Assembly (NCBI RefSeq): GCF_024707545.1
Contig: NZ_CP062229.1
Coordinates: 372,001-436,000 of the forward strand
Direction: 5' to 3'
DNA from: Mesorhizobium onobrychidis
Lineage (GTDB): Bacteria > Pseudomonadota > Alphaproteobacteria > Rhizobiales > Rhizobiaceae
Length of the DNA stretch: 64,000 nucleotides
Part shown: one piece after another, positions 55,591 through 64,000 of the stretch
How positions within the stretch are numbered: the first letter of the stretch is position 1
Layout of the letters: each line of letters starts with the position of its first letter
The notes under the pieces: generated by a model
The model's database searches: none
What the model was told of the DNA's origin: nothing
The model's input: the letters and a program-made list of their open reading frames with translations, nothing else
Position numbers and translations under genes: made by a program

Positions 55591-56508
55591 TTGAAAGCCA
55601 AACTGGGCATGTCCCCCATCGCGTGGTGGAACGACGATCTCGTGGAACTGAGCGATGACGTGTCGCTGGAGCAGTGTCTGCGCCAATCGCGCTCGGCGGG
55701 CTTCACCGGCATGGAAATGGGCCGCCGCTTCCCCAATGATCCCAAGGTGATGCTGCCGATCCTGAAGGAGGCCGACGTGACGCTCTGCGGCGGCTGGTTC
55801 TCCGGTACGCTGGTCGACGAAGACACGGCGAAGAACAAGGATCGCATCCAGCCGATGATCGATCTGTTCAAGGCGGTGAACGCGCCTTGCATCGTTTACG
55901 GCGAGGTCAGCCGCTCCATCCAGGGCGACCGCTCGAGGCCGCTCGCCACCAAGCCAAGGCTTTCGGATGACGAGATGAAAGCCTATGCGAGGCGCCTCAC
56001 GCAGTTCGGCGAATGGTGCGCCGAGCAGGGCATGCCGCTCTCGTATCACCATCATATGGCGGCGGTCGTCGAGACCGAGCCGGAGCTCGATGCCTTCATG
56101 CGCTACTCGGGTGAAGGCATTCCCTTGCTGCTCGATGTCGGTCACCTGGCCTTTGCCGGCGGTGACGTGCTGCGCGCCATCGACAACCATCACCAGCGCA
56201 TCAACCACGTGCATGTGAAGGATGTGCGCATGGGGGTGATTGAAAAACTGGATCGCCAGAAGCAATCCTTTCTCGATGCCGTGGCGCTTGGCGCCTTCAC
56301 GGTGCCGGGAGATGGTTCGCTGGATTTCGGTGCCATTGTGGAAAGGCTGGCGAACTACGGCTATGAAGGCTGGTTCGTGGTCGAAGCCGAGCAGGACCCG
56401 AAGAAGAATCCGCCGCTCAAGATGGCGCAAGTCGGCTACAAGGAGTTGATGCGGGTGATGACGGCCGCCGGCTACACGGTTGCAACACAGGGCTTCCCCA
56501 ATGCTTGA
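55591..56508 (+). CDS. iolE: myo-inosose-2 dehydratase
   Basis: 305-residue TIM-barrel enzyme of the AP-endonuclease/xylose-isomerase family, converting 2-keto-myo-inositol to the trihydroxycyclohexanedione used by IolD. Characteristic blocks: MSPIAWWNDDL, GFTGMEMGRRFP, SYHHHMAAVVE and LLLDVGHLAFAGG with metal-binding His/Asp. The start is TTG at 55591, with GTGGAG upstream. MocC is a relative of this family. Confidence 0.94.
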   Translation: MKAKLGMSPIAWWNDDLVELSDDVSLEQCLRQSRSAGFTGMEMGRRFPNDPKVMLPILKEADVTLCGGWFSGTLVDEDTAKNKDRIQPMIDLFKAVNAPCIVYGEVSRSIQGDRSRPLATKPRLSDDEMKAYARRLTQFGEWCAEQGMPLSYHHHMAAVVETEPELDAFMRYSGEGIPLLLDVGHLAFAGGDVLRAIDNHHQRINHVHVKDVRMGVIEKLDRQKQSFLDAVALGAFTVPGDGSLDFGAIVERLANYGYEGWFVVEAEQDPKKNPPLKMAQVGYKELMRVMTAAGYTVATQGFPNA

Positions 56509-56555
56509 ATGCAGTATTCCCGGCGAAGGGCTGATCCGATGCGGGCGTTGATCCG

Positions 56556-56774
56556 ATGAAGGACTCTGAGCATCCGTTCTTCCGGCCTTTGTGGCGGCGC
56601 GTTGCCATCGTCGCGGTCTGCCTGGGCTGGGCCGTGGTCGAGTTTGCCACCGGCGCGCCGTTCTGGGGCACGATCGCGCTCGGCTTCGCCGGCTATGCCG
56701 TCTGGCAGTTCTTCTATCTCTACAAGCCGGCCGACGGCGGCAAGGATCCGGCCGATACCGAACCAAAGGAATGA
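56556..56774 (+). CDS. small two-helix membrane protein (DUF3329-like)
   Basis: 72-residue protein with a charged N-terminus (MKDSEHPFFRPLWRR), two hydrophobic segments (about 16-34 and 37-56) and an acidic tail. It fits short inner-membrane proteins annotated as DUF3329 in rhizobia, though I assign this with only moderate confidence. It lies between iolE and iolB with gaps of 47 and 6 bases, so it is probably cotranscribed. Function unknown. Confidence 0.7.
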   Translation: MKDSEHPFFRPLWRRVAIVAVCLGWAVVEFATGAPFWGTIALGFAGYAVWQFFYLYKPADGGKDPADTEPKE

Positions 56775-56780
56775 AGCGCG

Positions 56781-57593
56781 ATGTCGAAACTGCTGGTCAA
56801 AGCCGATAAGGGCCATGGCCGCGTCGCCCATGTGACGCCGCAAAACGCCGGCTGGACCTATGTCGGTTTCGATCTGCATCGGCTGCGGCCAGGCGAAACA
56901 GCCTCCGGACAAACCGCGAACCGTGAAGTCTGCCTGGTGTTCGTCACCGGCAAGGGCAAGGCCAAGGCTGGCGGCAAGGATCTCGGCCTGCTCGGCGAAC
57001 GCATGTCGCCCTTCGAAGGCAAGCCGTGGTCGGTCTACGTACCGCAGGGCTCTGACTGGTCGGTGACCGCCGACACCGACCTCGAAGTCGCGGTCTGCTC
57101 GGCGCCGGGGCTTGGCGGCGGCCTGCCGGTCCGCGTCATTGCGCCGAAGGATCTCGGCCAGGAGGTTCGCGGCAAGGGCACCAACACGCGCTATGTCACC
57201 AACATCCTGCCGGAAGGCAAGCGGGCCGATTCATTGCTGGTGGTCGAGGTCATTACGCCTGGCGGCCATACATCGAGCTATCCGCCGCATAAGCATGACC
57301 AGGACAATCTGCCGGCCGAATCCTATCTTGAGGAGACGTATTACCACCGCCTCAATCCGCCGCAGGGCTTTGCCTTTCAGCGCGTCTACACCGATGCCGA
57401 CAAGGATGGCGCCCGCGCGCTCGACGAGGCGATGGCAATCGAGGACGGCGACGTCGTGCTGGTGCCAAAGGGCTATCACCCTTGTGCCGCCTGCCATGGC
57501 TACGACCTCTACTACCTCAACGTCATGGCCGGGCCGAAGCGGACGTGGAAATTCCACAACGCGCCCGAGCACGAATGGCTGATGAAGGCCTGA
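56781..57593 (+). CDS. iolB: 5-deoxy-glucuronate isomerase
   Basis: 270-residue double-cupin protein that isomerises 5-deoxy-glucuronate to 2-deoxy-5-ke-gluconate (the IolC substrate). Metal-binding motifs SSYPPHKHDQDNLPAESYLEE (histidines and Glu; quote shortened: PPHKHDQ and EETYYHR) and VPKGYHPCAACHGYDLYYLNVM support this. It ends the iol run. The 153-base gap downstream shows no feature. Confidence 0.94.
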   Translation: MSKLLVKADKGHGRVAHVTPQNAGWTYVGFDLHRLRPGETASGQTANREVCLVFVTGKGKAKAGGKDLGLLGERMSPFEGKPWSVYVPQGSDWSVTADTDLEVAVCSAPGLGGGLPVRVIAPKDLGQEVRGKGTNTRYVTNILPEGKRADSLLVVEVITPGGHTSSYPPHKHDQDNLPAESYLEETYYHRLNPPQGFAFQRVYTDADKDGARALDEAMAIEDGDVVLVPKGYHPCAACHGYDLYYLNVMAGPKRTWKFHNAPEHEWLMKA

Positions 57594-57746
57594 GGCGCTG
57601 CCCGTCCGGGTCGGCAAACTGGCCCAAGGCGAAAAAATCGTCGGCTAATGACCCGCCTGAACAACTTTGTTATCAGGAGCGATCATCAGCTTCGTCATTT
57701 CGTCATGCAAATCGCCTATGGCAGCGGGAGTTGACGAGGACTTTCG

Positions 57747-58454
57747 ATGCGCTACGCTATCTATTTCACACCCCGGCAGGACGAACCGCTGGCGCGGATC
57801 GCCGCCAATTGGCTCGGCCGCGACCCGTTCGGCGCTGCCACGAGGCCGGTCGAGGCCGTGGGCGAACTGTCGGCGGCTGAAGTCGCCTTCCACACCGCTT
57901 CGGCACGCCGCTACGGCTTTCATGCGACACTGAAGGCGCCCTTCCGGCTCGCTTCGAACGAAACGGAAGGCGCGCTTCGCGCGGCACTGGACGATTTCGC
58001 CGAGACGACGCCGGTGGTGACGATCCCACGGCTGGTCGTCAGCCAGATCGACGGCTTCTTCGCGCTGGTGCCGGAAGGACCGCTGCCGGCGCTCAACCGC
58101 TTCGCCGACGACGTTGTGCGCGACTTCGACCGTTTTCGCGCGCCGCTGAGCGAGGCTGAGATCGAACGGCGCAGCCCTGACTCGCTGAAGCCGGCTGAAT
58201 TCCGCAATCTCTGCCAGTGGGGCTACCCCTATGTCTTCGGCACCTTCCGGTTCCATATGACGCTGTCCGGCCGTGTCTCGTCACAGGAAAGCCCTCGTCT
58301 TCGCGCAGCAATCGACAGCCTGTTTGCGCAGGTCCTGCAACGGCCGGTGCCGGTGGACGCACTGACCCTGTTTGTCGAAACCGAACCTGGCGCCCCGTTC
58401 ATGGTGCTTTCCCATCACGCGCTTGGGCGCCGCCCGGCCAGAAAAACTGCCTGA
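57747..58454 (+). CDS. DUF1045 family 2H-phosphoesterase-like protein (phosphonate-associated)
   Basis: 235-residue protein with two H-x-T motifs, FHATL (His59, Thr61) and FHMTL (His170, Thr172), the hallmark of the 2H phosphoesterase fold. DUF1045 proteins occur with C-P lyase genes. The position before phnM and phnN supports a role in processing a ribosyl phosphodiester intermediate (inference). ATG 57747 is the only plausible start. Confidence 0.87.
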   Translation: MRYAIYFTPRQDEPLARIAANWLGRDPFGAATRPVEAVGELSAAEVAFHTASARRYGFHATLKAPFRLASNETEGALRAALDDFAETTPVVTIPRLVVSQIDGFFALVPEGPLPALNRFADDVVRDFDRFRAPLSEAEIERRSPDSLKPAEFRNLCQWGYPYVFGTFRFHMTLSGRVSSQESPRLRAAIDSLFAQVLQRPVPVDALTLFVETEPGAPFMVLSHHALGRRPARKTA

Positions 58455-58547
58455 AATGGCTATTTGTTTTAACCGCATTTATGCGACGCCAATTCACCCA
58501 ATCGGTGATTTCCAATTGGCTGCAAAATGCTCCAAGGACTGCCTGAA

Positions 58548-59687
58548 ATGACCGCCGAGACCGTTCTCAACAATGCCCGCGTCGTGCTTGCCGACGAGAT
58601 CGTCGAAGGGTCGATCGTGCTGCGCGACGGCTTGATCGCCGGGATCGATGCCGGTGCCGGCCGGAGCGGCGAGGACATGGGCGGCGATTTCATCATTCCC
58701 GGGCTGGTCGAGCTTCACACCGACCACCTCGAAGGCCATTACGCGCCGCGGCCGAAAGTGCGCTGGAACCCGATCGCCGCGGTGCTCGCTCACGACGCGC
58801 AGGTGGCGACCGCCGGCATCACCACCGTGCTCGACGCCTTGCGCGTCGGCATGGACGACGATGCCGACATGAATTCGGCCGACATGCGCAAGCTGGCCGA
58901 TGCGATCGAGGACAGCGTCCAGCAGGACCGGCTGCGGGCCGACCATTTCATCCATCTGCGCTGTGAGGTTTCGGCGCCGGATTGTCTCTCCGCCTTCGCG
59001 CATTTCGACGGCGATGACAGGATCAAGCTGGCGTCGCTGATGGACCATGCGCCGGGACAGCGCCAGTTCGTCGATTTGGAAACCTATGCCTATTACTACC
59101 AGCGCAAGCTGAAGCTGACGGATCGCGAATTCCAGCAATTCTGTGAGAAGCGGATGGCGGAGTCGGCGACGAATTCTGGGCCGAACCGCGCCTTCATCGC
59201 TGCTGCCTGCCATCAGCGCGGCATCGTGCTGGCCAGCCATGACGACGCCACGACCGGCCATGTCGACGAGGCGATCGAACAAGGCGTCCGCGTCGCCGAA
59301 TTCCCGACCACCAAAGAGGCCGCAAAAGCTTCGAAGGCGGCAGGGCTCGGGGTGCTGATGGGCGCCCCGAACGTCATGCGCGGCGCCTCGCATTCGGGCA
59401 ATGTTTCGGCCCGCACGCTCGCCGGCGAAGGCCTGCTCGACATATTGTCGTCCGATTACATTCCCTTCAGCCTGATCCAGTCGGCGTTTTTCCTCGGCGA
59501 CGTGGTCGACGGCATTTCCCTGCCTCAGGCGGTCGCCATGGTCTCGAAGAACCCGGCCGAGGCAGTCGGCCTCTCCGACCGCGGCGTCATCGAACAGGGC
59601 CGGCGCGCCGATGTGGTTCGCGTCCGTCTCGACGACCATGTCCCGGTTGTCCGCACCGTCTGGCGGCAGGGACGCCGGGTCGCATGA
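58548..59687 (+). CDS. phnM: alpha-D-ribose 1-methylphosphonate 5-triphosphate diphosphatase
   Basis: 379-residue amidohydrolase-superfamily enzyme of the C-P lyase pathway that releases pyrophosphate from RPnTP. Motifs: DFIIPGLVELHTDHLEGHY with metal-binding histidines, GITTVLDAL, and LASHDDATTGHVDEA. The start at 58548 has AAGGA upstream; ATG 58527 in frame is an alternative. It overlaps phnN by four bases (ATGA). No phnG-L genes are in the window. Confidence 0.94.
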   Translation: MTAETVLNNARVVLADEIVEGSIVLRDGLIAGIDAGAGRSGEDMGGDFIIPGLVELHTDHLEGHYAPRPKVRWNPIAAVLAHDAQVATAGITTVLDALRVGMDDDADMNSADMRKLADAIEDSVQQDRLRADHFIHLRCEVSAPDCLSAFAHFDGDDRIKLASLMDHAPGQRQFVDLETYAYYYQRKLKLTDREFQQFCEKRMAESATNSGPNRAFIAAACHQRGIVLASHDDATTGHVDEAIEQGVRVAEFPTTKEAAKASKAAGLGVLMGAPNVMRGASHSGNVSARTLAGEGLLDILSSDYIPFSLIQSAFFLGDVVDGISLPQAVAMVSKNPAEAVGLSDRGVIEQGRRADVVRVRLDDHVPVVRTVWRQGRRVA

Positions 59688-60304
59688 TGGCGTCGGCGTC
59701 GATCGAGCGTGAATTGTCGGCCGCGGCGTTTCCGATCCGCGACGGCGTCTTCGTCGCCGTCGTCGGCCCGAGCGGCGCCGGCAAGGACACGGTGATCGGC
59801 TATGCCCGGTCGCTATTTGCCGACAAGACGCGGCTGGAGTTCGTCCGCCGGGTCATCACCCGGCCGAGCGACACGGCAAGCGAGGATCACGACACGCTTG
59901 CCGATGCGGCCTTTGTCGAGGCGGAAGCGGATGGCGCCTTCGCCATCTCCTGGGAGGCGCATGGCTTGCGCTACGGCATCCCGGCTGAAGTCGACCGGTC
60001 GGTCGCCAACGGCCGCGTCGCCGTCGCCAATGTCTCCCGCGCCATCATCCCGGCGCTGCGCGAGCGCTACGCCAATCTGGCTGTCGTCGAGATCACCGCT
60101 TCGCCGCAAATCCTGGCCGAGCGACTGGCGATGCGCGGCCGCGAGTCGCGCGGCGAAGTGCTGGCGCGACTGGCGCGCAGCGCCAATGTGGCGTTGTCCG
60201 GGCCAGGCGTCACCTCGATCGACAATAGCGGCCCGCGCGAAGCGGCCGGCGAGCGTTTTGTCGATGTGCTGCGCAAGGCGATGGCGTTTTCGGACCGACC
60301 CTGA
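59684..60304 (+). CDS. phnN: ribose 1,5-bisphosphate phosphokinase
   Basis: 206-residue P-loop kinase that converts ribose 1,5-bisphosphate to PRPP, the last step of C-P lyase phosphonate use. It is guanylate-kinase-like: VVGPSGAGKDTVIGYAR, FVRRVITRP and SWEAHGLRYGIP. It begins with two consecutive ATG codons in the phnM overlap. It converges with the permease gene across a GC-rich inverted repeat. Confidence 0.94.
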   Translation: MMASASIERELSAAAFPIRDGVFVAVVGPSGAGKDTVIGYARSLFADKTRLEFVRRVITRPSDTASEDHDTLADAAFVEAEADGAFAISWEAHGLRYGIPAEVDRSVANGRVAVANVSRAIIPALRERYANLAVVEITASPQILAERLAMRGRESRGEVLARLARSANVALSGPGVTSIDNSGPREAAGERFVDVLRKAMAFSDRP

Positions 60305-60357
60305 CATCGATCGAAGAATGCAGCGGGGCAGAAACTAATCTGTAGCGATCCTTCGCG

Positions 60358-60510
60358 CCCCCCTCTGTCCTGCCGGACATCTCCCCCACTTGGGGGGAGA
60401 TTGGATGTCGCATCGGCTTTCGCCAATCTCCAACGCTGAAGAAAAGGCGCCGTCGGGCAGAACTGCCAATCTCCCCCCTTGTGGGGGGATGTCCGGCAGG
60501 ACAGAGGGGG
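60358..60510. repeat. GC-rich inverted repeat pair between converging genes (family B, copy 2)
   Basis: Arms of about 27 bases pair across the gap: ccccctctgtcctgccggac with gtccggcaggacagaggggg, followed inward by atctcccccacttgggggga and its partner. It lies between phnN and the converging permease gene, so it is a likely bidirectional terminator. Confidence 0.75.
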
Positions 60511-60542
60511 CTGTCCCGCCGACTCAAAGGTTCGTGAAGCGG

Positions 60543-61538
60543 CTACTCCGCGGCCGCACCAGCCGCGCCCTTGCGGGTTGCCTCCAGCATCAGCCGCCGC
60601 TCCCGGTACACGCCCCATTGCTGGTCGACCAGCACGCCAATGAGGATCACGCCGCCCATCACTGCGAAATTGAGCGAGGAGGGGATGCCGAGCAGGTTGA
60701 CGAGGTTCTGCAGCTCCTGCAGCAGGACCGTGCCTAAGATCACGCCGATCAGCGAGCCTTCGCCGCCGCGCAGAGAAAAGCCGCCGAGCACCGCCGCCGC
60801 AATGGCATAGAGTTCATAGAACTGGCCGTGGCTCGCCGGCGAGATCGAGCGCGTGTACATGGCGAAGTAGATCGCCGACAGCGCCGTCAGCACACCGCAG
60901 ATGACATAGGCCGCCATGACGACGCGGCCGGTGCGGATGCCGGAATATTTCGCCGCCTCCTCGTTCTTGCCGATGGCGTAGAGGTAGCGGCCGAACACCG
61001 AACGGTGCAGCACCACCCACATCACGATGGCGATGACGATCAGCGCGATGAAGCTGTTTGGCACGCCATAGGATCGCCCGGCGGTCAGGAACTCGAGTTC
61101 CGGAAAGTTCTGTCCGAAGGCAAAGCCCGCCGTGCCGTCGGCAGTGTAGAACCGCGCGACGCCGCGGTAGATCAAGAGGCCGCACAGCGTCACCACGAAA
61201 GGCTGCAATTTGAGCCGCGTGATCAGCCAGCCATGTGCCAGCCCGATGATGCCGCCGAGCACGAGGATCAGCGGCAGCGCGACCGGCCATGCCATGCCGC
61301 GCGTGGCGATGAAATCGACGAACAGGACGCCGAGCAGCGCGACCACCGAGCCGACCGACAATTCGATGCCGCCGGTGATGATGACGAAAGCTTGGCCGAT
61401 CGCCAGTATGCCGAACAGCCCAATCAGGTTCGAGGTGTTGGCGAGGTTGATCGGCAGCAGGAAGCGCGGATTGATGATCGCCACCACCGCTCCCACCACG
61501 AGGATCAGGATCAGCAGGCCGAGATCTTTCTTGCTCAT
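60543..61538 (-). CDS. ribose-type sugar ABC transporter permease
   Basis: 331-residue RbsC-family permease with about nine membrane segments; typical blocks are AFVIITGGIELSVGSVVAL and the C-terminal GGFSLRGGEGSLIGVILGT. It is the last gene of a binding protein-ATPase-permease operon whose sugar is unknown. Start ATG 61538 lies 25 bases past the ATPase stop. It ends near residues KGAAGAAAE. Confidence 0.93.
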   Translation of the reverse strand: MSKKDLGLLILILVVGAVVAIINPRFLLPINLANTSNLIGLFGILAIGQAFVIITGGIELSVGSVVALLGVLFVDFIATRGMAWPVALPLILVLGGIIGLAHGWLITRLKLQPFVVTLCGLLIYRGVARFYTADGTAGFAFGQNFPELEFLTAGRSYGVPNSFIALIVIAIVMWVVLHRSVFGRYLYAIGKNEEAAKYSGIRTGRVVMAAYVICGVLTALSAIYFAMYTRSISPASHGQFYELYAIAAAVLGGFSLRGGEGSLIGVILGTVLLQELQNLVNLLGIPSSLNFAVMGGVILIGVLVDQQWGVYRERRLMLEATRKGAAGAAAE

Positions 61539-61562
61539 CGTCTTCTCCCCAATGCCCGCGAA

Positions 61563-63107
<1,545 letters not shown>

Positions 63108-63194
63108 TCACGCCTGACAGCAGTTGGCGGGGTCGGCCTCCCCGCAGATTGACGAGCCTGATCAAGCCCGTCAATAACAAGCGGAGCCAGTCAC

Positions 63195-63330
63195 GCCAGC
63201 GTCGCGCTGCCCCTCACCCTTACGCTCTCCCCGTCAAGAACGCGGAGAAGGATCGCCAGCGTTGCAACCACTGCCCTTCTCCCCGCTCTTCACGGGGAGA
63301 AGGTGCCGGCAGGCGGATGAGGGGCAGCGC
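63195..63330. repeat. GC-rich inverted repeat (family B, copy 3)
   Basis: Outer arms gctgcccctca and tgaggggcagc enclose a ccttctccccg-ctcttca-cggggagaagg hairpin (63276-63303). It sits between the binding-protein and ATPase genes on the minus strand, where it could lower expression of the downstream genes relative to the binding protein. Confidence 0.65.
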
Positions 63331-63339
63331 CGACGACGC

Positions 63340-64000
63340 TCAGTTTCCAGACATCGCCTTCAGATTGGCGGCATAGGCGTCGACATCGTCCTTGCCGATG
63401 ATCTTGGTCGGCACGATGATCAATCCGTCGGCGGGAACACCCGACTTGTCGCCCTTGAGATAGGCGGCCATCAGCTTCATGCCTTGATAGGCCCACTCGA
63501 AGGGCTGCTGGACCACCGTGGCGGCAACGGTGCCTTCCTTGACGCCGCCCAGCGTGATCGGATCGTCGTCGAAGCCGACGACCGTGATCTGACCGAGCTT
63601 GCCGGCGTCGCGCAGCGCTTCATAGATACGCGGCGTGTTGTAGGAATAGAAGCCGACCATGCAGGTGACGTCGGGGCTGGCGACCAGCGCGTCCTCGACG
63701 TTCTTCTTGGCGCGGGCCTGGTCGATGTCGTCGCCACGCACGTCGATCAGCTCGATCTTGGTGCCGGCGAGCCCTTCCTTCATGCCCTCGATGCGCTCCT
63801 TGGCATTATCGGCGCCGAGCAGGCCGACGAAGCCGAGGCATTTGCCGCCGTCGGGCATCGCCTTCTTGGCGATCTCGGCCGCCTGCTTGCCGGCATCGAT
63901 GTTGGACGAGCCGATATAGGCGACCCGCTTGGTCTGCGGCGCGTCGCTGTCGGTGGTGAACAGCGCCGTCTCCGAGGCGATCTTGTTGAGCCCGTCGGTA
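63340..64000 (-). CDS. periplasmic sugar-binding protein, partial (N-terminus outside window)
   Basis: The frame is open to base 64000, giving the last 219 residues of a ribose-binding-type protein. Blocks: RVAYIGSSNIDAGKQAAEIA, KCLGFVGLLGADNAKERIEG, DVTCMVGFYSYNTPRIYEAL and VVGFDDDPITLGGVKEGT. The signal peptide is beyond the window. It is the receptor of the ABC system encoded by the two genes downstream; the sugar is unknown. Confidence 0.92.
   Translation of the reverse strand, partial: TDGLNKIASETALFTTDSDAPQTKRVAYIGSSNIDAGKQAAEIAKKAMPDGGKCLGFVGLLGADNAKERIEGMKEGLAGTKIELIDVRGDDIDQARAKKNVEDALVASPDVTCMVGFYSYNTPRIYEALRDAGKLGQITVVGFDDDPITLGGVKEGTVAATVVQQPFEWAYQGMKLMAAYLKGDKSGVPADGLIIVPTKIIGKDDVDAYAANLKAMSGN

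Noticed and set aside
54928..56766. 612-codon minus-strand open frame across iolD, iolE and the small membrane gene
   Set aside because: Antisense to three genes, with an arginine/histidine-rich composition typical of mirror frames.

Overview
The window is a high-GC chromosomal segment of an alphaproteobacterium of the order Rhizobiales, most probably a Mesorhizobium-like species (inference from gene order and repeats; no rRNA is present). The diagnostic blocks are trpFBA-accD-folC, addB-addA-trxA, ahcY next to divL, ptsH-manX-hprK-chvG-chvI divergent from pckA, hisB-hisH-hisA-hisF-hisE-coaA, and hslV-GNAT-DUF2585-hslU. No tRNA, rRNA, CRISPR array, transposase or phage gene was recognised.

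Layout. 1-4992 (+): end of trpF, trpB, trpA, accD and folC. 5054-5797: a VOC protein and a cupin, probably later insertions. 5966-17895 (-): one tightly overlapped run divL, tsaE-amgK fusion, murU-like, addB, addA, trxA, closed by a terminator. 18084-23616 (-): ahcY, then chvI-chvG-hprK-manX-ptsH. 23959-27499 (+): pckA, arfB, a BON-LysM protein and alkB. 27588-33902 (-): gtrA-like, coaA and the histidine operon, which carries DUF1330, DUF2628 and an arginase-like gene. 34125-38407 (+): hslVU block and DUF1402. 38472-41183 (-): mocF, mocE, mocD. 41365-47664 (+): LacI regulator, sugar ABC transporter, Gfo/Idh/MocA dehydrogenase and SDR. 47896-49183 (+): DAHP synthase behind a leader-peptide attenuator. 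49394-50503 (-): a second Gfo/Idh/MocA dehydrogenase. 50657-57593 (+): iolR, iolC-DUF2090, iolD, iolE, a small membrane protein and iolB. 57747-60304 (+): DUF1045, phnM, phnN. 60543-64000 (-): a second ribose-type ABC transporter, its binding protein cut by the window end.

How the genes work together. 38.5-57.6 kb reads as one inositol-utilisation region. An ABC importer and dehydrogenases feed IolE, IolD, IolB and an IolC-DUF2090 fusion; IolA is not in the window. The MocDEF three-component oxygenase beside it suggests O-demethylation of methylated inositols or of the rhizopine 3-O-methyl-scyllo-inosamine (inference). A second theme is envelope and cell-cycle control: ChvG/ChvI with an incomplete PTS, the DivL pseudokinase-type regulator, and an AmgK/MurU peptidoglycan-recycling pair fused to the tRNA-modification factor TsaE.

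The most notable non-coding signals are at least twelve copies of a roughly 40-70 bp palindromic intergenic element, a Tyr-Trp-Tyr-Phe attenuator in front of the DAHP synthase gene, and several clean palindromic operator candidates (ahcY, pckA/chvI, mocD/lacI, iol).
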